In this document: in pieces, positions 1 to 11,625 of the stretch
Layout of the letters: the number at the start of each line of letters is the position of its first letter
Numbering within the stretch: position 1 is the stretch's first letter
Assembly: GCF_900156205.1 (NCBI RefSeq)
Contig: NZ_FTNA01000039.1
Location: 1 to 37,018, forward strand
DNA from: Leptospira interrogans
GTDB taxonomy: Bacteria > Spirochaetota > Leptospiria > Leptospirales > Leptospiraceae
Length of the DNA stretch: 37,018 nucleotides
Direction: 5' to 3'
Program-made: the position numbers and the translations under genes
Notes under the pieces: model-generated
What the model was told of the DNA's origin: nothing
What the model saw: the letters and a program-made list of their open reading frames with translations, nothing else
Databases searched by the model: none

Positions 1-400
1 CGTTAATTTTCAAATTTATCAAAAACTTTCTACTAATCAAAGAAACCGTTATGCGATATTTAAATTATTTTTGAGATAAATTTTAAAAAAAATCAAAGAC
101 ATCTTTTATAAAAAAAATTTATTCGATGAGTATCGCATAATATTGATTTTAAGAATAAATTAAATCTCACAATAAACGAGACTTACTTATTTTAATTAAT
201 AAATAATCTAACGCTAATTTTCAAATTTATTTTGAAACATTCATAACTAAGACACAAAGACGCATAACGTTATTTCTTTAAATAAATATTTAAGGGATAA
301 TTTTTATAAATATTTTTATAAAAAAAATTTTTCTTTTATAAAAAGATAATAATTTTATTCACGGAAAAATATAAAAACTAAAAGGAAAAAGAATATAAAA
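1..400. other. AT-rich non-coding leader upstream of the collagenase gene
   Basis: I see no gene here. The stretch is extremely AT-rich with long A and T runs. It holds a perfect 10-bp inverted repeat, TTATGCGATA at 49-58 and its complement TATCGCATAA at 131-140, separated by 72 bp. It also holds a 19-bp near-perfect direct repeat (18 of 19 match) at 1-19 and 212-230. Both could be protein-binding or recombination remnants. The promoter of the collagenase gene should lie in the right half, but AT content makes any -10 call unreliable. Confidence 0.5.
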
Positions 401-3067
401 ATGATAACGAATATAAAGTATAAGCTAGCAATAACGTTAAGTGTTCTTGTAACCTTTTCGTTAGGATGTAATAGCCAAAATAATGGCTCTAAAAATGATC
501 TTAGTTTGTTTGCAACAATGTTTGCTCAGGCTACACAACAAACTACAATGAGATCGACAACAGTAAGCGTTAGCTCGTTAAACGAACTGATAGGTTTTAA
601 ACCTATTCAAGTAGAAAATGAGCAAGACTTTGACAGAATCGCAGATGGAAAAAAAAGAATTCTTGTTCCGTCGGTTATGACTTTCGGACCAAGTAATTCT
701 TATTCGAATGGAACTGCACAAAATATAACTTCAAATAATTGTAATGGAAGTTACGTTGCACGTTTAAAACCGAAAGAATTCGTCAGATTCTTGGAAACAC
801 ATGATATAAATTGTGTGGATAAATTTGTTTGGAATTACGATCAGTATTCGGACTATATTTATTCACAAGAGAACATGCTTGAAGTAGTCAATCGACTAAA
901 CGATCTTGCTCCTTTTTACAACGGTAACAACGATTTGAACTTTATACAATTGTTCAGAATGTTTTGGGCCGGATATTATGTAAAACATTCTCACCCTTCC
1001 CTCCCATTTGATACAAACCAAATCTCTCAGGCTTTAGTTACTCCAATGCAGATTTTTGCAAGTAGTGCACACTTCTTAGATGGAACCAACGATGCCGGAA
1101 AAGTTTTAGAGTTCTTCTTTACAGTAGCGGATAGTACAAAAATTGGACATACGATTTATCCACGTATCCTTTCTTTTCTTGAAGCTACTATAAACGATCC
1201 ACAAAGATTAAGAAACAATCTTTCTCAGGCCATCGCTTTGAATGCTGTTTTTAGATTGTTTCAACGTCATATCCATTCAAACAGCAACGAATTCCTTACA
1301 ATGATCGATTATAGATTGATTAGTAAACTGAGAAGACTTGCTCTTGATACAAGTCTCAACACAGATTCTCAAGTCTGGATCATCAACAATGCGATATTTG
1401 GTTTGGATAGGATTTATGAATATCTTCCTAGCTTTCAACCAGTGATTGCTTCAGTTATGACTGATGTTTTAGAAACGTATCCATACATTTCTGAACCGTA
1501 TCTTCTAGGAATCAAAGCGTTAACTCGACATTCGGACTGTGCGAATTTACGGATCGGACGAATTTGTTTGAGCGATATCAAAGAAACTGTGAAAAAGGCG
1601 GTTTTGTCAAATACATATTATTTTGACGATAAAACACAAATCGTACACACAGCTCTATCAATCGATGAAATTCAACCTCTATATCACGCTCTTAAACAGG
1701 TAGAATCTCAATTTTTCCGTTTGATAGGAATTCATGCTCCCGTGTCTGGAGATACGACGGATTCAATTACCATGTATGTGTATAAATCTAGAAAGGATTA
1801 CGAAACTTTTCATCCTTTTCTATTCGATCTTTCTACAGATAATGGTGGGATCTACATAGAACGAGACAAAACGCTCTATACATATCAACGTACTCCTGCA
1901 GAAAGTATATATACTCTCGAAGAATTACTACGCCACGAATATAGTCATTATCTTGTAGGCAGATTTATAATTCCAGGTTTATGGTCTCAAACTTCTGCTC
2001 ACGATAATGAAAGACTCACTTGGTTTGAAGAAGGAATTGCAGAATTTCTAACCGGTAGTTCTTCAAGAGAAATTCATCCGCGTAAAAGTTTAATTTCTGA
2101 AATTAAAAGAGACGGTTCTTCTAGAATGGACGTTTCAAAAATCCTAACGGCTCGTTATGGAGATTTCAAATTTTATAGATACTCGGGTAATTTCTTCAAT
2201 TATCTTTACACCTATAAAAAAGATACCCTGAAAGATTTAATTAGTGCATTACGTGATTCTAATATTCAAACATTTGATTTTTTAATTGATCAAATGTCTC
2301 ACGACACAGGGCTTAATACTTCGTTTCAGGCATATTTAGATTACCTAGTTAGCAACGTAGACAATCTTACAGATCCATCTACGCCTGCTCCGGATTTAGC
2401 AAATTTGTCTACCAATGATCCGAAAGTCATTCGATCTTTTTTTAGAAAGACCGAAACAGGACTTAAGGCAAAATGTACAACCGCCGCATTCGGACTCAAC
2501 AGTCGTTTTTCTTGTAGAGGTTTGATATTTGGAAACGCTACCTATAGTCCAGACTGGAACTCTGCGTGGTCTGATTTCAATTCAAGGATCAACGATCTTA
2601 TGTCTACCTTGGAAAGCAGCGGTGTGAATAACTTTCAGAGTATGAATTGTAGAATAGGAGAGATTCGTTTTGATAAACATTTAAATCTATTTCGACCTTT
2701 TACAATTTATTCTTGTGAAGGACCACTGGCATACCGTTCTCGAATTTCTTATAGACATCCACAACGGGGTCAAACTGATTTTCGAAACACAAGAATAGGT
2801 ATACATTCTACTTGTTTTGCAACTCCATCTAATGGATCAAGCACAACTTGTAACACTCCAATAGTTACGAATGCATTTTCGAATACAGCTACTTATGAAG
2901 AAATGTATCAAAAACTAAACGGAGAATTGAATGAATTGAAGTCGGAAGTCTATACAATGAGACCTTCATTTTATAAAAAACTCGATTGCAATTTCGATTC
3001 TATTGATACAATCCATTTACCAGACGGTAGAAAGTATTTAGCTGCGAATTCAAGTTGTAATTTCTAA
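401..3067 (+). CDS. colA: M9-family microbial collagenase, lipoprotein
   Basis: Predicted secreted zinc metalloprotease that would cleave collagen or similar host matrix proteins outside the cell. Residues 1-23 form a lipoprotein signal peptide (Lys-containing start, hydrophobic core, SLGC with lipid Cys23). The catalytic signature is HEYSH at residues 512-516, and the third zinc ligand is probably Glu544 in WFEEGIAEF. The spacing of 28 residues from the second His matches clostridial collagenases (HExxH...EExxAE), and PRKS follows as in that family. Residues ~60-450 resemble the activator half. After the peptidase, ~200 Cys-containing residues replace the PKD and collagen-binding domains of clostridial enzymes and are unrecognised. 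An AGGA lies unusually far (~15 nt) before the ATG. A single-gene unit: a hairpin follows the stop. Family assignment is firm; lipid anchoring is inference. Confidence 0.9.
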   Translation: MITNIKYKLAITLSVLVTFSLGCNSQNNGSKNDLSLFATMFAQATQQTTMRSTTVSVSSLNELIGFKPIQVENEQDFDRIADGKKRILVPSVMTFGPSNSYSNGTAQNITSNNCNGSYVARLKPKEFVRFLETHDINCVDKFVWNYDQYSDYIYSQENMLEVVNRLNDLAPFYNGNNDLNFIQLFRMFWAGYYVKHSHPSLPFDTNQISQALVTPMQIFASSAHFLDGTNDAGKVLEFFFTVADSTKIGHTIYPRILSFLEATINDPQRLRNNLSQAIALNAVFRLFQRHIHSNSNEFLTMIDYRLISKLRRLALDTSLNTDSQVWIINNAIFGLDRIYEYLPSFQPVIASVMTDVLETYPYISEPYLLGIKALTRHSDCANLRIGRICLSDIKETVKKAVLSNTYYFDDKTQIVHTALSIDEIQPLYHALKQVESQFFRLIGIHAPVSGDTTDSITMYVYKSRKDYETFHPFLFDLSTDNGGIYIERDKTLYTYQRTPAESIYTLEELLRHEYSHYLVGRFIIPGLWSQTSAHDNERLTWFEEGIAEFLTGSSSREIHPRKSLISEIKRDGSSRMDVSKILTARYGDFKFYRYSGNFFNYLYTYKKDTLKDLISALRDSNIQTFDFLIDQMSHDTGLNTSFQAYLDYLVSNVDNLTDPSTPAPDLANLSTNDPKVIRSFFRKTETGLKAKCTTAAFGLNSRFSCRGLIFGNATYSPDWNSAWSDFNSRINDLMSTLESSGVNNFQSMNCRIGEIRFDKHLNLFRPFTIYSCEGPLAYRSRISYRHPQRGQTDFRNTRIGIHSTCFATPSNGSSTTCNTPIVTNAFSNTATYEEMYQKLNGELNELKSEVYTMRPSFYKKLDCNFDSIDTIHLPDGRKYLAANSSCNF

Positions 3068-3075
3068 GTGACCTC

Positions 3076-3115
3076 GTCCAGTTCATCCAGTCCATTTCGT
3101 TTGGATGAACTGGAC
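3076..3115 (+). terminator. Hairpin after the collagenase gene, probable terminator
   Basis: A perfect 14-bp stem (GTCCAGTTCATCCA at 3076-3089, complement at 3102-3115) with a 12-nt loop begins 9 nt after the stop codon. The following ATATATTCTGTTTTT is only weakly U-rich, so it may work as a terminator or as a 3'-end stabiliser. Confidence 0.6.
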
Positions 3116-3210
3116 ATATATTCTGTTTTTAGAATATACTAAATAACCGTCTTTGATACAATCTACACCTTCATTACTCAAAATCAACACGGGTTGGTGG
3201 AGAAATTTAT

Positions 3211-3313
3211 TAGAGTTGTTGAAAAATTCCCTAGTTCCGATTAACAAAATTGCTTCAATTGCCCGTTTCCATAAAATAGAAACAGATGGAGAATTAATTT
3301 TTCAACAATTCTA
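3211..3313 (-). repeat. ~102-bp TA-flanked MITE-like repeat, copy 1 (reverse)
   Basis: Ends are TAGAGTTGTTGAAAAATT and AATTTTTCAACAATTCTA, an inverted-repeat pair with one mismatch, each bounded by TA. The interior matches the reverse complement of the copies at 5914 and 12679, including the conserved segment around GAAACGGTCGATT. Confidence 0.8.
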
Positions 3314-3943
3314 TTTTATAAAACCTGATTTTTCTGTAAAAATAAAATGTGGTGGAACTACCACAATATCTATGTTTTGCAATTAGATTTTGAAAACGTA
3401 GGAACTCATACGAATTTCATTCACGAAAAACGAATATTTAAAAATTCATAATGTGACTTAATTTGTAGGAACTCATACGAAAACTTAACGATATACAAAC
3501 TGCTTTAAAATTCGCAAATATAAGGGTTTTTGTAGGAACTACTTTATTTTATTAAAAATTTCTAAAGAATTATCACGCAAATTCTTCGAGGTTTTAGGAC
3601 ACGCTCTTAATTTGTGGGAACTCTCACAAATCTAGATTTTACGATAAAACTTTGAAGTTTACACTTTTAGAAAAAATTTCCCAATTTCTCTTACGCTAAA
3701 CTCACGTTAGAAATTAGAGCTGTTCAAAAAATCAAAATTTACTATTAAACCTTTTTATAATTCGTTTTTACTGATACTTATGGGACTGAGCACTGTAAAT
3801 TTTACTACAAGATATTTAGAGACTCAGAACTATATCTCTGAGCAACGAAAAAGATAGAAGAAAATTAATTCTTGAGCACCTCTAATATAAGAAAGTGCTC
3901 AAAAATTCAAATTGGAAATTTCAGCCAATCGTATTTACAACCA

Positions 3944-5407
<1,464 letters not shown>

Positions 5408-5650
5408 CGAAAGTGCTCCTCGGGTATAGTTCAAAAATTCGTTTTTGGGAACGGGCCCTCATTTTATCATCACAGATTCGGAAAGCAATTCTTTTTACAA
5501 CCGATCTGAACTCCAAAATTTTACTACTTCAATTGTATTAAACCTGTTTCTAATTTCTTTAAGATTTCAGGAAAAATTCTTAATTCGAATTTGATTCAAT
5601 GGTATTATTCTTATTTGCATACTTCATAAAAATAGATAAAAAGAATACCT

Positions 5651-5740
5651 CTCAGAGTTATAGAATCAAGTATCAATATTTTACGCTGAAACAGTGTTTT
5701 GCGATAAAAATTTAAGGTGCACAATTTTATAGAGATCCGA
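5651..5740 (-). repeat. ~80-bp dispersed repeat (CTGTTTCAGCGTAAAA family), reverse copy
   Basis: Contains TTTTACGCTGAAACAGTG followed by CGATAAAAATTTA and GTGCACAATTTTATA, matching the copy at 11722-11810 closely and the forward copies at 27743, 31932 and 36421 in reverse complement. No coding content. Confidence 0.6.
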
Positions 5741-5913
5741 TGAGTTTGTACAATTAAGTTAAGATGTAAGAACCAATCAATTCTTAGATAAACAGATTGT
5801 AAGAACTCTATATTCCGCAAGTCCATCGCTCATTTTTAGTTGCCATTTTTATAAATGGCTCATTCCAAAACTGGAACAAGTTCTTGCAGTTTGATCCTTT
5901 TGATAAAGTACAA

Positions 5914-6015
5914 TAGAATAGTTGAAAAATTAATTCTCCATCTGTTTCTATTTCATGGAAACGGTCGATTAAAGCAATTTTGTTAATTGAACTATGGAAT
6001 TTTTCAACAACTCTA
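5914..6015 (+). repeat. ~102-bp TA-flanked MITE-like repeat, copy 2
   Basis: Starts TAGAATAGTTGAAAAATT and ends AATTTTTCAACAACTCTA. The interior, with TTCATGGAAACGGTCGATT and GCAATTTTGTTAATTG, is nearly the same as the copies at 12679 and 13788. The outer TA on each side could be a duplicated TA target. Confidence 0.8.
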
Positions 6016-6614
6016 ATTAGGTTTTGAGACGGCCTGTAAGTCTTGATCGCAAAATCGTTAGTGATCTCTAATCATTGGTAACTCTAACTCAAACAAAAGT
6101 TAGCTAAACTTTTATCATTCGGGCACTTAAAAATAATAATACCATACGAAACTGGTTGCAAAACTTAGAATGTAAGATCTACTTCAAAAAAGTCAATAAT
6201 GCCGGGTTAGGTACAATTTTTTGAAAACTTCAACATCTTTACAAAATCGACCGTTCATTTTTAATACCATGGAAGTCTATAAAATCGAATGTCTGAAATT
6301 TTCTTTATAAATAGCGATTTGAATACAAAATATTAGGTATTCTATTCTACAATTCTAAGTAATTCGAATAGTAAATAAAAAATCAACTTTACACTATTCT
6401 AAATACCAACACAGTTCAAACCACTCTATTCTAAAAAAAATCAATCCAGCATTTATCATTTAGAAAAGAGACAGAATAAAATAAAATTCTTAAATTAAGA
6501 TTCGATTGATTAGATATAAAAGTGGAAAAGGATATGAAAAAAAATTTCAAGATTTTTATGATGAATTTCAGATAACTTGACAAAGAACGAACTCAAAAGG
6601 AAAAATTAAAGAAT

Positions 6615-8141
<1,527 letters not shown>

Positions 8142-8825
8142 AAGTTCAAAACACAATCACACTTTCAAAGAAACATCCTCTAATTTTGAACTTGTTTCAA
8201 AGTTATCAACGATGGTTCTTTATAAATTCCTAATAAACTACTAAAACCTACAACAAATTATGTTCGATCTGAACATTTGCAAAATTTCCAGTAGTTCTTT
8301 GTAATTTTCGGACTTCTAAATGAGTCTTTTACGCACAGATCATATCAAAGTAGTATTTTATAAAATAATAAATTTTTAAAAAATCCATTTATCGTTTTTC
8401 AGCATTATTTTTATTCGCACTAATACTGATACTTACCAAATTAGAGTATCCATAAATGCTGTGATAAAGTGCCTACTAGCGCGTTTTTGATATAATCCGA
8501 TACAAAGCGATTGAGGCAGAACACACTTTCAAACCCAGCGTCTCGCTTCTATAACAAATTGAACTTATAAAAAGATTTTGTTTTCAAGTAAACTTTCAAT
8601 TTGTGAATCAGTACGGAAAAACGCGGTCCAGCAATGCGATTCACTTCTATTTTTTTACGTAGAATTTCATATTGTTGAAATATAAAATATGAGGATTTTA
8701 TCATATAGTTCTGAGTAGTCCTATAAAGCTGAGTATCTTTAATTTTGATCACAAAACACTATTTCAACGTGAACAGGAAACGTAAGAAAATTCGTTTTTA
8801 TCCTAGAACAACTTTTTTGTAAAAA

Positions 8826-9135
8826 AAAGATGTGGGAACTCTCACAAATCGTGGGTTTACCAGTTACACTTTGAAAATTGTAGGAACTACCATGAAATAC
8901 CAAAAGAATCATCTCTAATCAAATTTTTGCAGTTTTGCGACCATCATCAAAATTTAAATCCCATTTTAACTTGAGTTAGGCGTAAGAAAAATTTTTCTAA
9001 GAGTAGTAGTTCCTACAATTTTAGAATTTGTTCGTAAAATCGTGATTTGCTGTAGTTCCCACACCTGAATACGACAGATTCAATTGTTATAAACTTCTAT
9101 GTTATCAATTGTGGTAGTTCCCACATTGAAAGAAT
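8826..9135. repeat. Cluster of TGTGGGAACT-type palindromic repeats
   Basis: Five copies of the short motif occur in ~310 bp: GTGGGAACTCTCAC, GTAGGAACTACC, then GTAGTTCCTAC, GTAGTTCCCAC and GTAGTTCCCAC in the other orientation. The longer flank around 8980-9060 (CCTACAATTTTAGAATTTG, then CGTAAAATCGTGATTTG) recurs at 24230-24275 and, inverted, at 16210-16270, so these motifs sit inside a longer decayed repeat. Confidence 0.65.
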
Positions 9136-9260
9136 CAATCTGCAAAATTCAGATTCCAATTTTTTCAGGATCATATTTTTTTTACGCAGAACTCACATTA
9201 TTTCAATAAAAAATATTGAGCATTCGCCTCATAGTCCACAGTATATACAACTTTTTAAAA

Positions 9261-9362
9261 TAGAATTGTTGAAAAATGAATTCTCTATCTTGTCTCTGTT
9301 TTATGAATTGGTCGATTGAATCGGTTTTGTTATTGTCGTTATGAAATTTTTCAAAAACTCTA
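9261..9362 (+). repeat. ~102-bp TA-flanked MITE-like repeat, copy 3
   Basis: Starts TAGAATTGTTGAAAAATG and ends AAATTTTTCAAAAACTCTA. It keeps the interior GGTCGATTGAA segment. It ends 26 bp from the stop codon of the ilvN-like gene, so it sits in that gene's 3' region. Confidence 0.75.
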
Positions 9363-9387
9363 ATATATAAAAGTTATTAACTTTATA

Positions 9388-9702
9388 TCAAAAAACAGAA
9401 ACTACAAACGTATCCTCTTTTTCAAAAATTAATTCGGAACTTAGATTCGATTCAAAATAACGTATTTCTCTAATTTCTGGGATACTACGAAATAGGTTTA
9501 GAATTTTATCCGGTTCTTCAGTTCTAATTACGATCATAATTTTTTGGGATTCACCTTCAACATTTCGTCGCAACCGCCAATCCAACCAATCAATGGATTT
9601 ACGAGATAGAATACCTATCATACGTAAAATTGTTCCAGAACCTTCTTCGGAAGAAATATCAAAAGTATAATATTTTGTTTTAAAATCCTCATACAACTTC
9701 AT
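9388..9702 (-). CDS. ilvN: Acetolactate synthase small (regulatory) subunit, short form
   Basis: A 104-residue ACT-domain protein, the regulatory partner of the large subunit encoded 34 bp upstream. It would bind a branched-chain amino acid (classically valine) and stabilise or inhibit the enzyme. Visible are the ACT pattern TFDISSEEGSGTILRMIGILSRKSIDW (quoted here only as its beginning TFDISSEEGSG and ILSRKSIDW) and a second strand KIMIVIRTEEPD. It is of IlvM/IlvN size; the longer IlvH form carries an additional C-terminal domain missing here. AGGAG lies 8 nt before the ATG. It is presumably cotranscribed with ilvB and so governed by the upstream attenuator. The symbol could equally be ilvM or ilvH in other annotations. 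Confidence 0.8.
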   Translation of the reverse strand: MKLYEDFKTKYYTFDISSEEGSGTILRMIGILSRKSIDWLDWRLRRNVEGESQKIMIVIRTEEPDKILNLFRSIPEIREIRYFESNLSSELIFEKEDTFVVSVF

Positions 9703-9736
9703 AAAATAAACTCCTATATTTTAATATATAAATATA

Positions 9737-11419
9737 TTAATAAATCATTTCACGGTTTGCCTTTCCTGGAGGAACCATGGGAAGAACTTGTAGATCGGGC
9801 TCTACCTGAAGCAAAACAAAGGATGGTCCTTTTCGGATCAAAGCTTGTTCCAGAATTTCAACTTGAGAACATTCATTCGACAACTCAAAAGATGGAATTC
9901 CAAAAGAAGATGCAATTTTTATAAAGTTAGCGGGTATTACAAATTTGGATGCGGAAAATCTGGAGGAAAAAAACAATTCCTGCTGTTGTCTCACCAAACC
10001 AAGATGTCCGTTGTTTATCAAAAGAATAGTTACGTCTAAATTCAATTCTCTAAGAGTATCTAATTCCTGAATATTCATTAAAATCGATCCGTCTCCCGAA
10101 ATACAAACGATTCTTTTTTCCGGAAAAACGAGCGCCGCCCCAATGGCGGCCGGTAATCCAAAACCCATTGTTCCTAAACCACCCGAAGTCAAAAAAGAAC
10201 CTTGCTTTCGAAAAGGATAATATTGAGCCACCCACATTTGATGTTGACCTACGTCAGTAGTAATGATTGCCTTTTCACCTAGAATGTTCGAGATACTTTG
10301 TAAAATCGAAACCGGATGTAAAATTTGATTCTCTTTAGGTATAGAAAATCCATATAAAGTTTTGAGAGTTTGAACCTGATTCAACCATTCCTCCGAAGAC
10401 AAGTGTTCAGAAGACAAGTCCTCTTCCAAAATCTGGGTGATAAAATTCTCAACGCCGTGTTTTAAAAAAAGATTAGGATTTTTTAATTTACCGATTTCTG
10501 TTGCGTCTATGTCTACATGGACTATCTTAGCATTAGGACAAAACTCATTCAATTTACCAGTGGCTCGATCATCAAAACGAACGCCCAAAGCAACCAATAA
10601 ATCTGCTTCTTCCAAAACGAGATTGGCTGCTCTAGAGCCGTGCATCCCCAACATTCCTAAAAATCTAGGATGTTCATATGGACAAATCCCCAATCCCATT
10701 AACGTAGAAACGGTAGGAAAGTTTAGTTTTTCCAAAAGAATACAGAACAACTCTGCCGCCAAAGGACGGTTTAAACCTCCACCGATATAAAATACTGGTT
10801 TTTTAGCTTTCGATAATAGTTCCTTAAAAGTTTTTTTCCATTCTAGATCAATCGTATCTTTAAATTCTATTTTTTGAATATTCCAAATTTCTTTTTCTCT
10901 GGAAATATCCCAATCAATCTTAGCAGAAGCCACATCTTTAGGAACGTCAATCCAAACCGGACCTGGCCTACCTTCAATAGCAGTCTTCCAAGCCTGAGGA
11001 AGGATTTGAATCAAATCCTCAATTTTTTTCACTAGATAACTTCTTTTAGTAATCGGAACAGACAAACTGAAAGTATCAATTTCCTGAAATGCGTCGGTGC
11101 CGATCATAGAAACCGGAACCTGCCCGGTGATTACGATCAAAGGAATAGAATCCATTTTCGCGTCTGCAACCGCAGTAATTAAGTTAGTAACTCCTGGTCC
11201 CGAAGAAGCAAAACAAACTCCGGGTTTTCCGTTTGCTCTTGCCATCCCACCGGCTATAAAACCAGCACCTTGTTCGTGTCTAGCAAGAATATGTCGAATT
11301 TTACTTTCGTATAACGCATCGTAGATGGGAAGACTAGCTCCCCCTGGAATTCCGGAAACAATTTCGACTCCTGCAAATTCCAAAAACCGAATCATAAGTT
11401 CAGCTCCGTTTAAATTCAT
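9737..11419 (-). CDS. ilvB: Acetolactate synthase large (catalytic) subunit
   Basis: 560 residues, thiamine-diphosphate enzyme that makes 2-acetolactate from pyruvate (valine and leucine) or 2-aceto-2-hydroxybutyrate (isoleucine). Visible are the N-terminal GIPGGASLPIYDAL, the catalytic Glu49 in RHEQGAGF, the middle FAD-type domain, and the ThDP/Mg motif from GDGS to INNG at about residues 441-468. Length is usual for the family. AAGGA sits 8 nt before the ATG. It heads a two-gene operon with the small subunit. Its 5' leader (11420-11625) carries a leader peptide, an antiterminator and an intrinsic terminator, so expression is probably controlled by attenuation in response to leucine/valine supply. 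Confidence 0.95.
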   Translation of the reverse strand: MNLNGAELMIRFLEFAGVEIVSGIPGGASLPIYDALYESKIRHILARHEQGAGFIAGGMARANGKPGVCFASSGPGVTNLITAVADAKMDSIPLIVITGQVPVSMIGTDAFQEIDTFSLSVPITKRSYLVKKIEDLIQILPQAWKTAIEGRPGPVWIDVPKDVASAKIDWDISREKEIWNIQKIEFKDTIDLEWKKTFKELLSKAKKPVFYIGGGLNRPLAAELFCILLEKLNFPTVSTLMGLGICPYEHPRFLGMLGMHGSRAANLVLEEADLLVALGVRFDDRATGKLNEFCPNAKIVHVDIDATEIGKLKNPNLFLKHGVENFITQILEEDLSSEHLSSEEWLNQVQTLKTLYGFSIPKENQILHPVSILQSISNILGEKAIITTDVGQHQMWVAQYYPFRKQGSFLTSGGLGTMGFGLPAAIGAALVFPEKRIVCISGDGSILMNIQELDTLRELNLDVTILLINNGHLGLVRQQQELFFSSRFSASKFVIPANFIKIASSFGIPSFELSNECSQVEILEQALIRKGPSFVLLQVEPDLQVLPMVPPGKANREMIY

Positions 11420-11469
11420 ACGTGTTTCCTTAAATCGTCTTTAAAATCATTGATAAGCCCTAAAAATAA

Positions 11470-11506
11470 AAAAGCCTCCCCCGGCTTTACACCGGAGAAG
11501 GCTTTT
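11470..11506 (-). terminator. Attenuator terminator in the ilvB leader
   Basis: A 15-bp stem (arms 11492-11506 and 11470-11484, with two G-U pairs) and a 7-nt loop, followed on the minus strand by TTTTTTATTTTT. It lies 50 bp upstream of the ilvB start and downstream of the leader-peptide stop, so it would stop transcription before the structural genes. Bases 11485-11498 (loop plus the inner part of the right-hand arm) can alternatively pair with 11551-11566. Confidence 0.85.
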
Positions 11507-11566
11507 CTTAGAATTGCGTCTTAAGTAAATCTCTACAGCGTAAAGCAATGTCCCGGTGTTCCAAAG
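11485..11566 (-). promoter_or_regulatory. Antiterminator of the ilvB attenuator
   Basis: On the minus strand CTTTGGAACACCGGGA (11566-11551) can pair with TCTCCGGTGTAAAG (11498-11485): CTTT with AAAG and ACACCGG with CCGGTGT, with GGA bulged. The second arm is the 5' arm and loop of the terminator, so the two folds exclude each other. The first arm begins at the codons right after the Leu-Val-Val-Val run of the leader peptide. A short competing hairpin of GGTG in the Val codons with CACC of this arm could act as the protector fold. The pairing is read directly; the mechanism is inferred. Confidence 0.65.
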
Positions 11567-11625
11567 ACCACCACTAGCTCTAAGCTGTTTACAAACATGG
11601 ATGCAATTACTTGATTGAGGTTCAT
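11533..11625 (-). CDS. Putative ilvB leader peptide (Leu/Val-rich, 30 aa)
   Basis: A 30-residue open frame starting ATG at 11625 and ending TAG at 11533, too short for usual gene calling. Ten of 30 residues are Leu, Val or Ile, including the run LELVVV at residues 15-20. It ends 26 nt before the terminator stem. This is the layout of amino-acid attenuators such as the enterobacterial ilvB, ilvGMEDA and leu leaders: scarce charged tRNA would stall the ribosome on the run and favour the antiterminator. No good ribosome binding site is visible; a TAGAAT at 11638-11633 might be a -10 box giving an almost leaderless transcript, but no matching -35 is clear. The start MNLN and the GTPG near the end resemble the N-terminus of IlvB itself. 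Confidence 0.65.
   Translation of the reverse strand: MNLNQVIASMFVNSLELVVVFGTPGHCFTL

Larger units (their letters stand above)
3068..3943. other. Repeat-filled non-coding spacer
   Basis: No credible gene lies here. The only sizeable open frame (3153-3386) runs across a MITE-like repeat and has no family resemblance. The spacer holds, in order, the collagenase hairpin, one reverse-oriented copy of the ~102-bp TA-flanked repeat (3211-3313), several GGAACT palindromic motifs (3350, 3398, 3468, 3533, 3618), a decayed copy of the GGGACAAGCTC-ended element (about 3474-3606), and a degenerate piece of the ~80-bp family at 3788-3845. Confidence 0.6.
5408..6614. other. 1.2-kb repeat-filled spacer between divergent genes
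   Basis: No gene seen. It must contain the promoters of the aldehyde dehydrogenase gene (-) and the HDOD gene (+). It holds a reverse copy of the ~80-bp family (5651-5740), a well-preserved copy of the ~102-bp TA-flanked repeat (5914-6015), and a degenerate piece of the ~80-bp family near 6300-6350 (GAATACAAAATATTAGGTAT, almost repeated at 11953-11972). Confidence 0.5.
8142..9387. other. 1.25-kb repeat-filled spacer
   Basis: No gene seen. Parts I can identify: a degenerate ~80-bp family copy near 8700-8775; a cluster of GGAACT/AGTTCC palindromic motifs at 8831, 8882, 9010, 9054 and 9115, the last three inverted relative to the first two; and a copy of the ~102-bp TA-flanked repeat (9261-9362). 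The segment 8550-8570 (CTATAACAAATTGAA) recurs inverted near 27580-27595. Confidence 0.5.

Noticed and set aside
3153..3386. 77-residue ORF after the collagenase gene
   Set aside because: Most of it is the MITE-like repeat at 3211-3313 read through; no ribosome binding site or family match.
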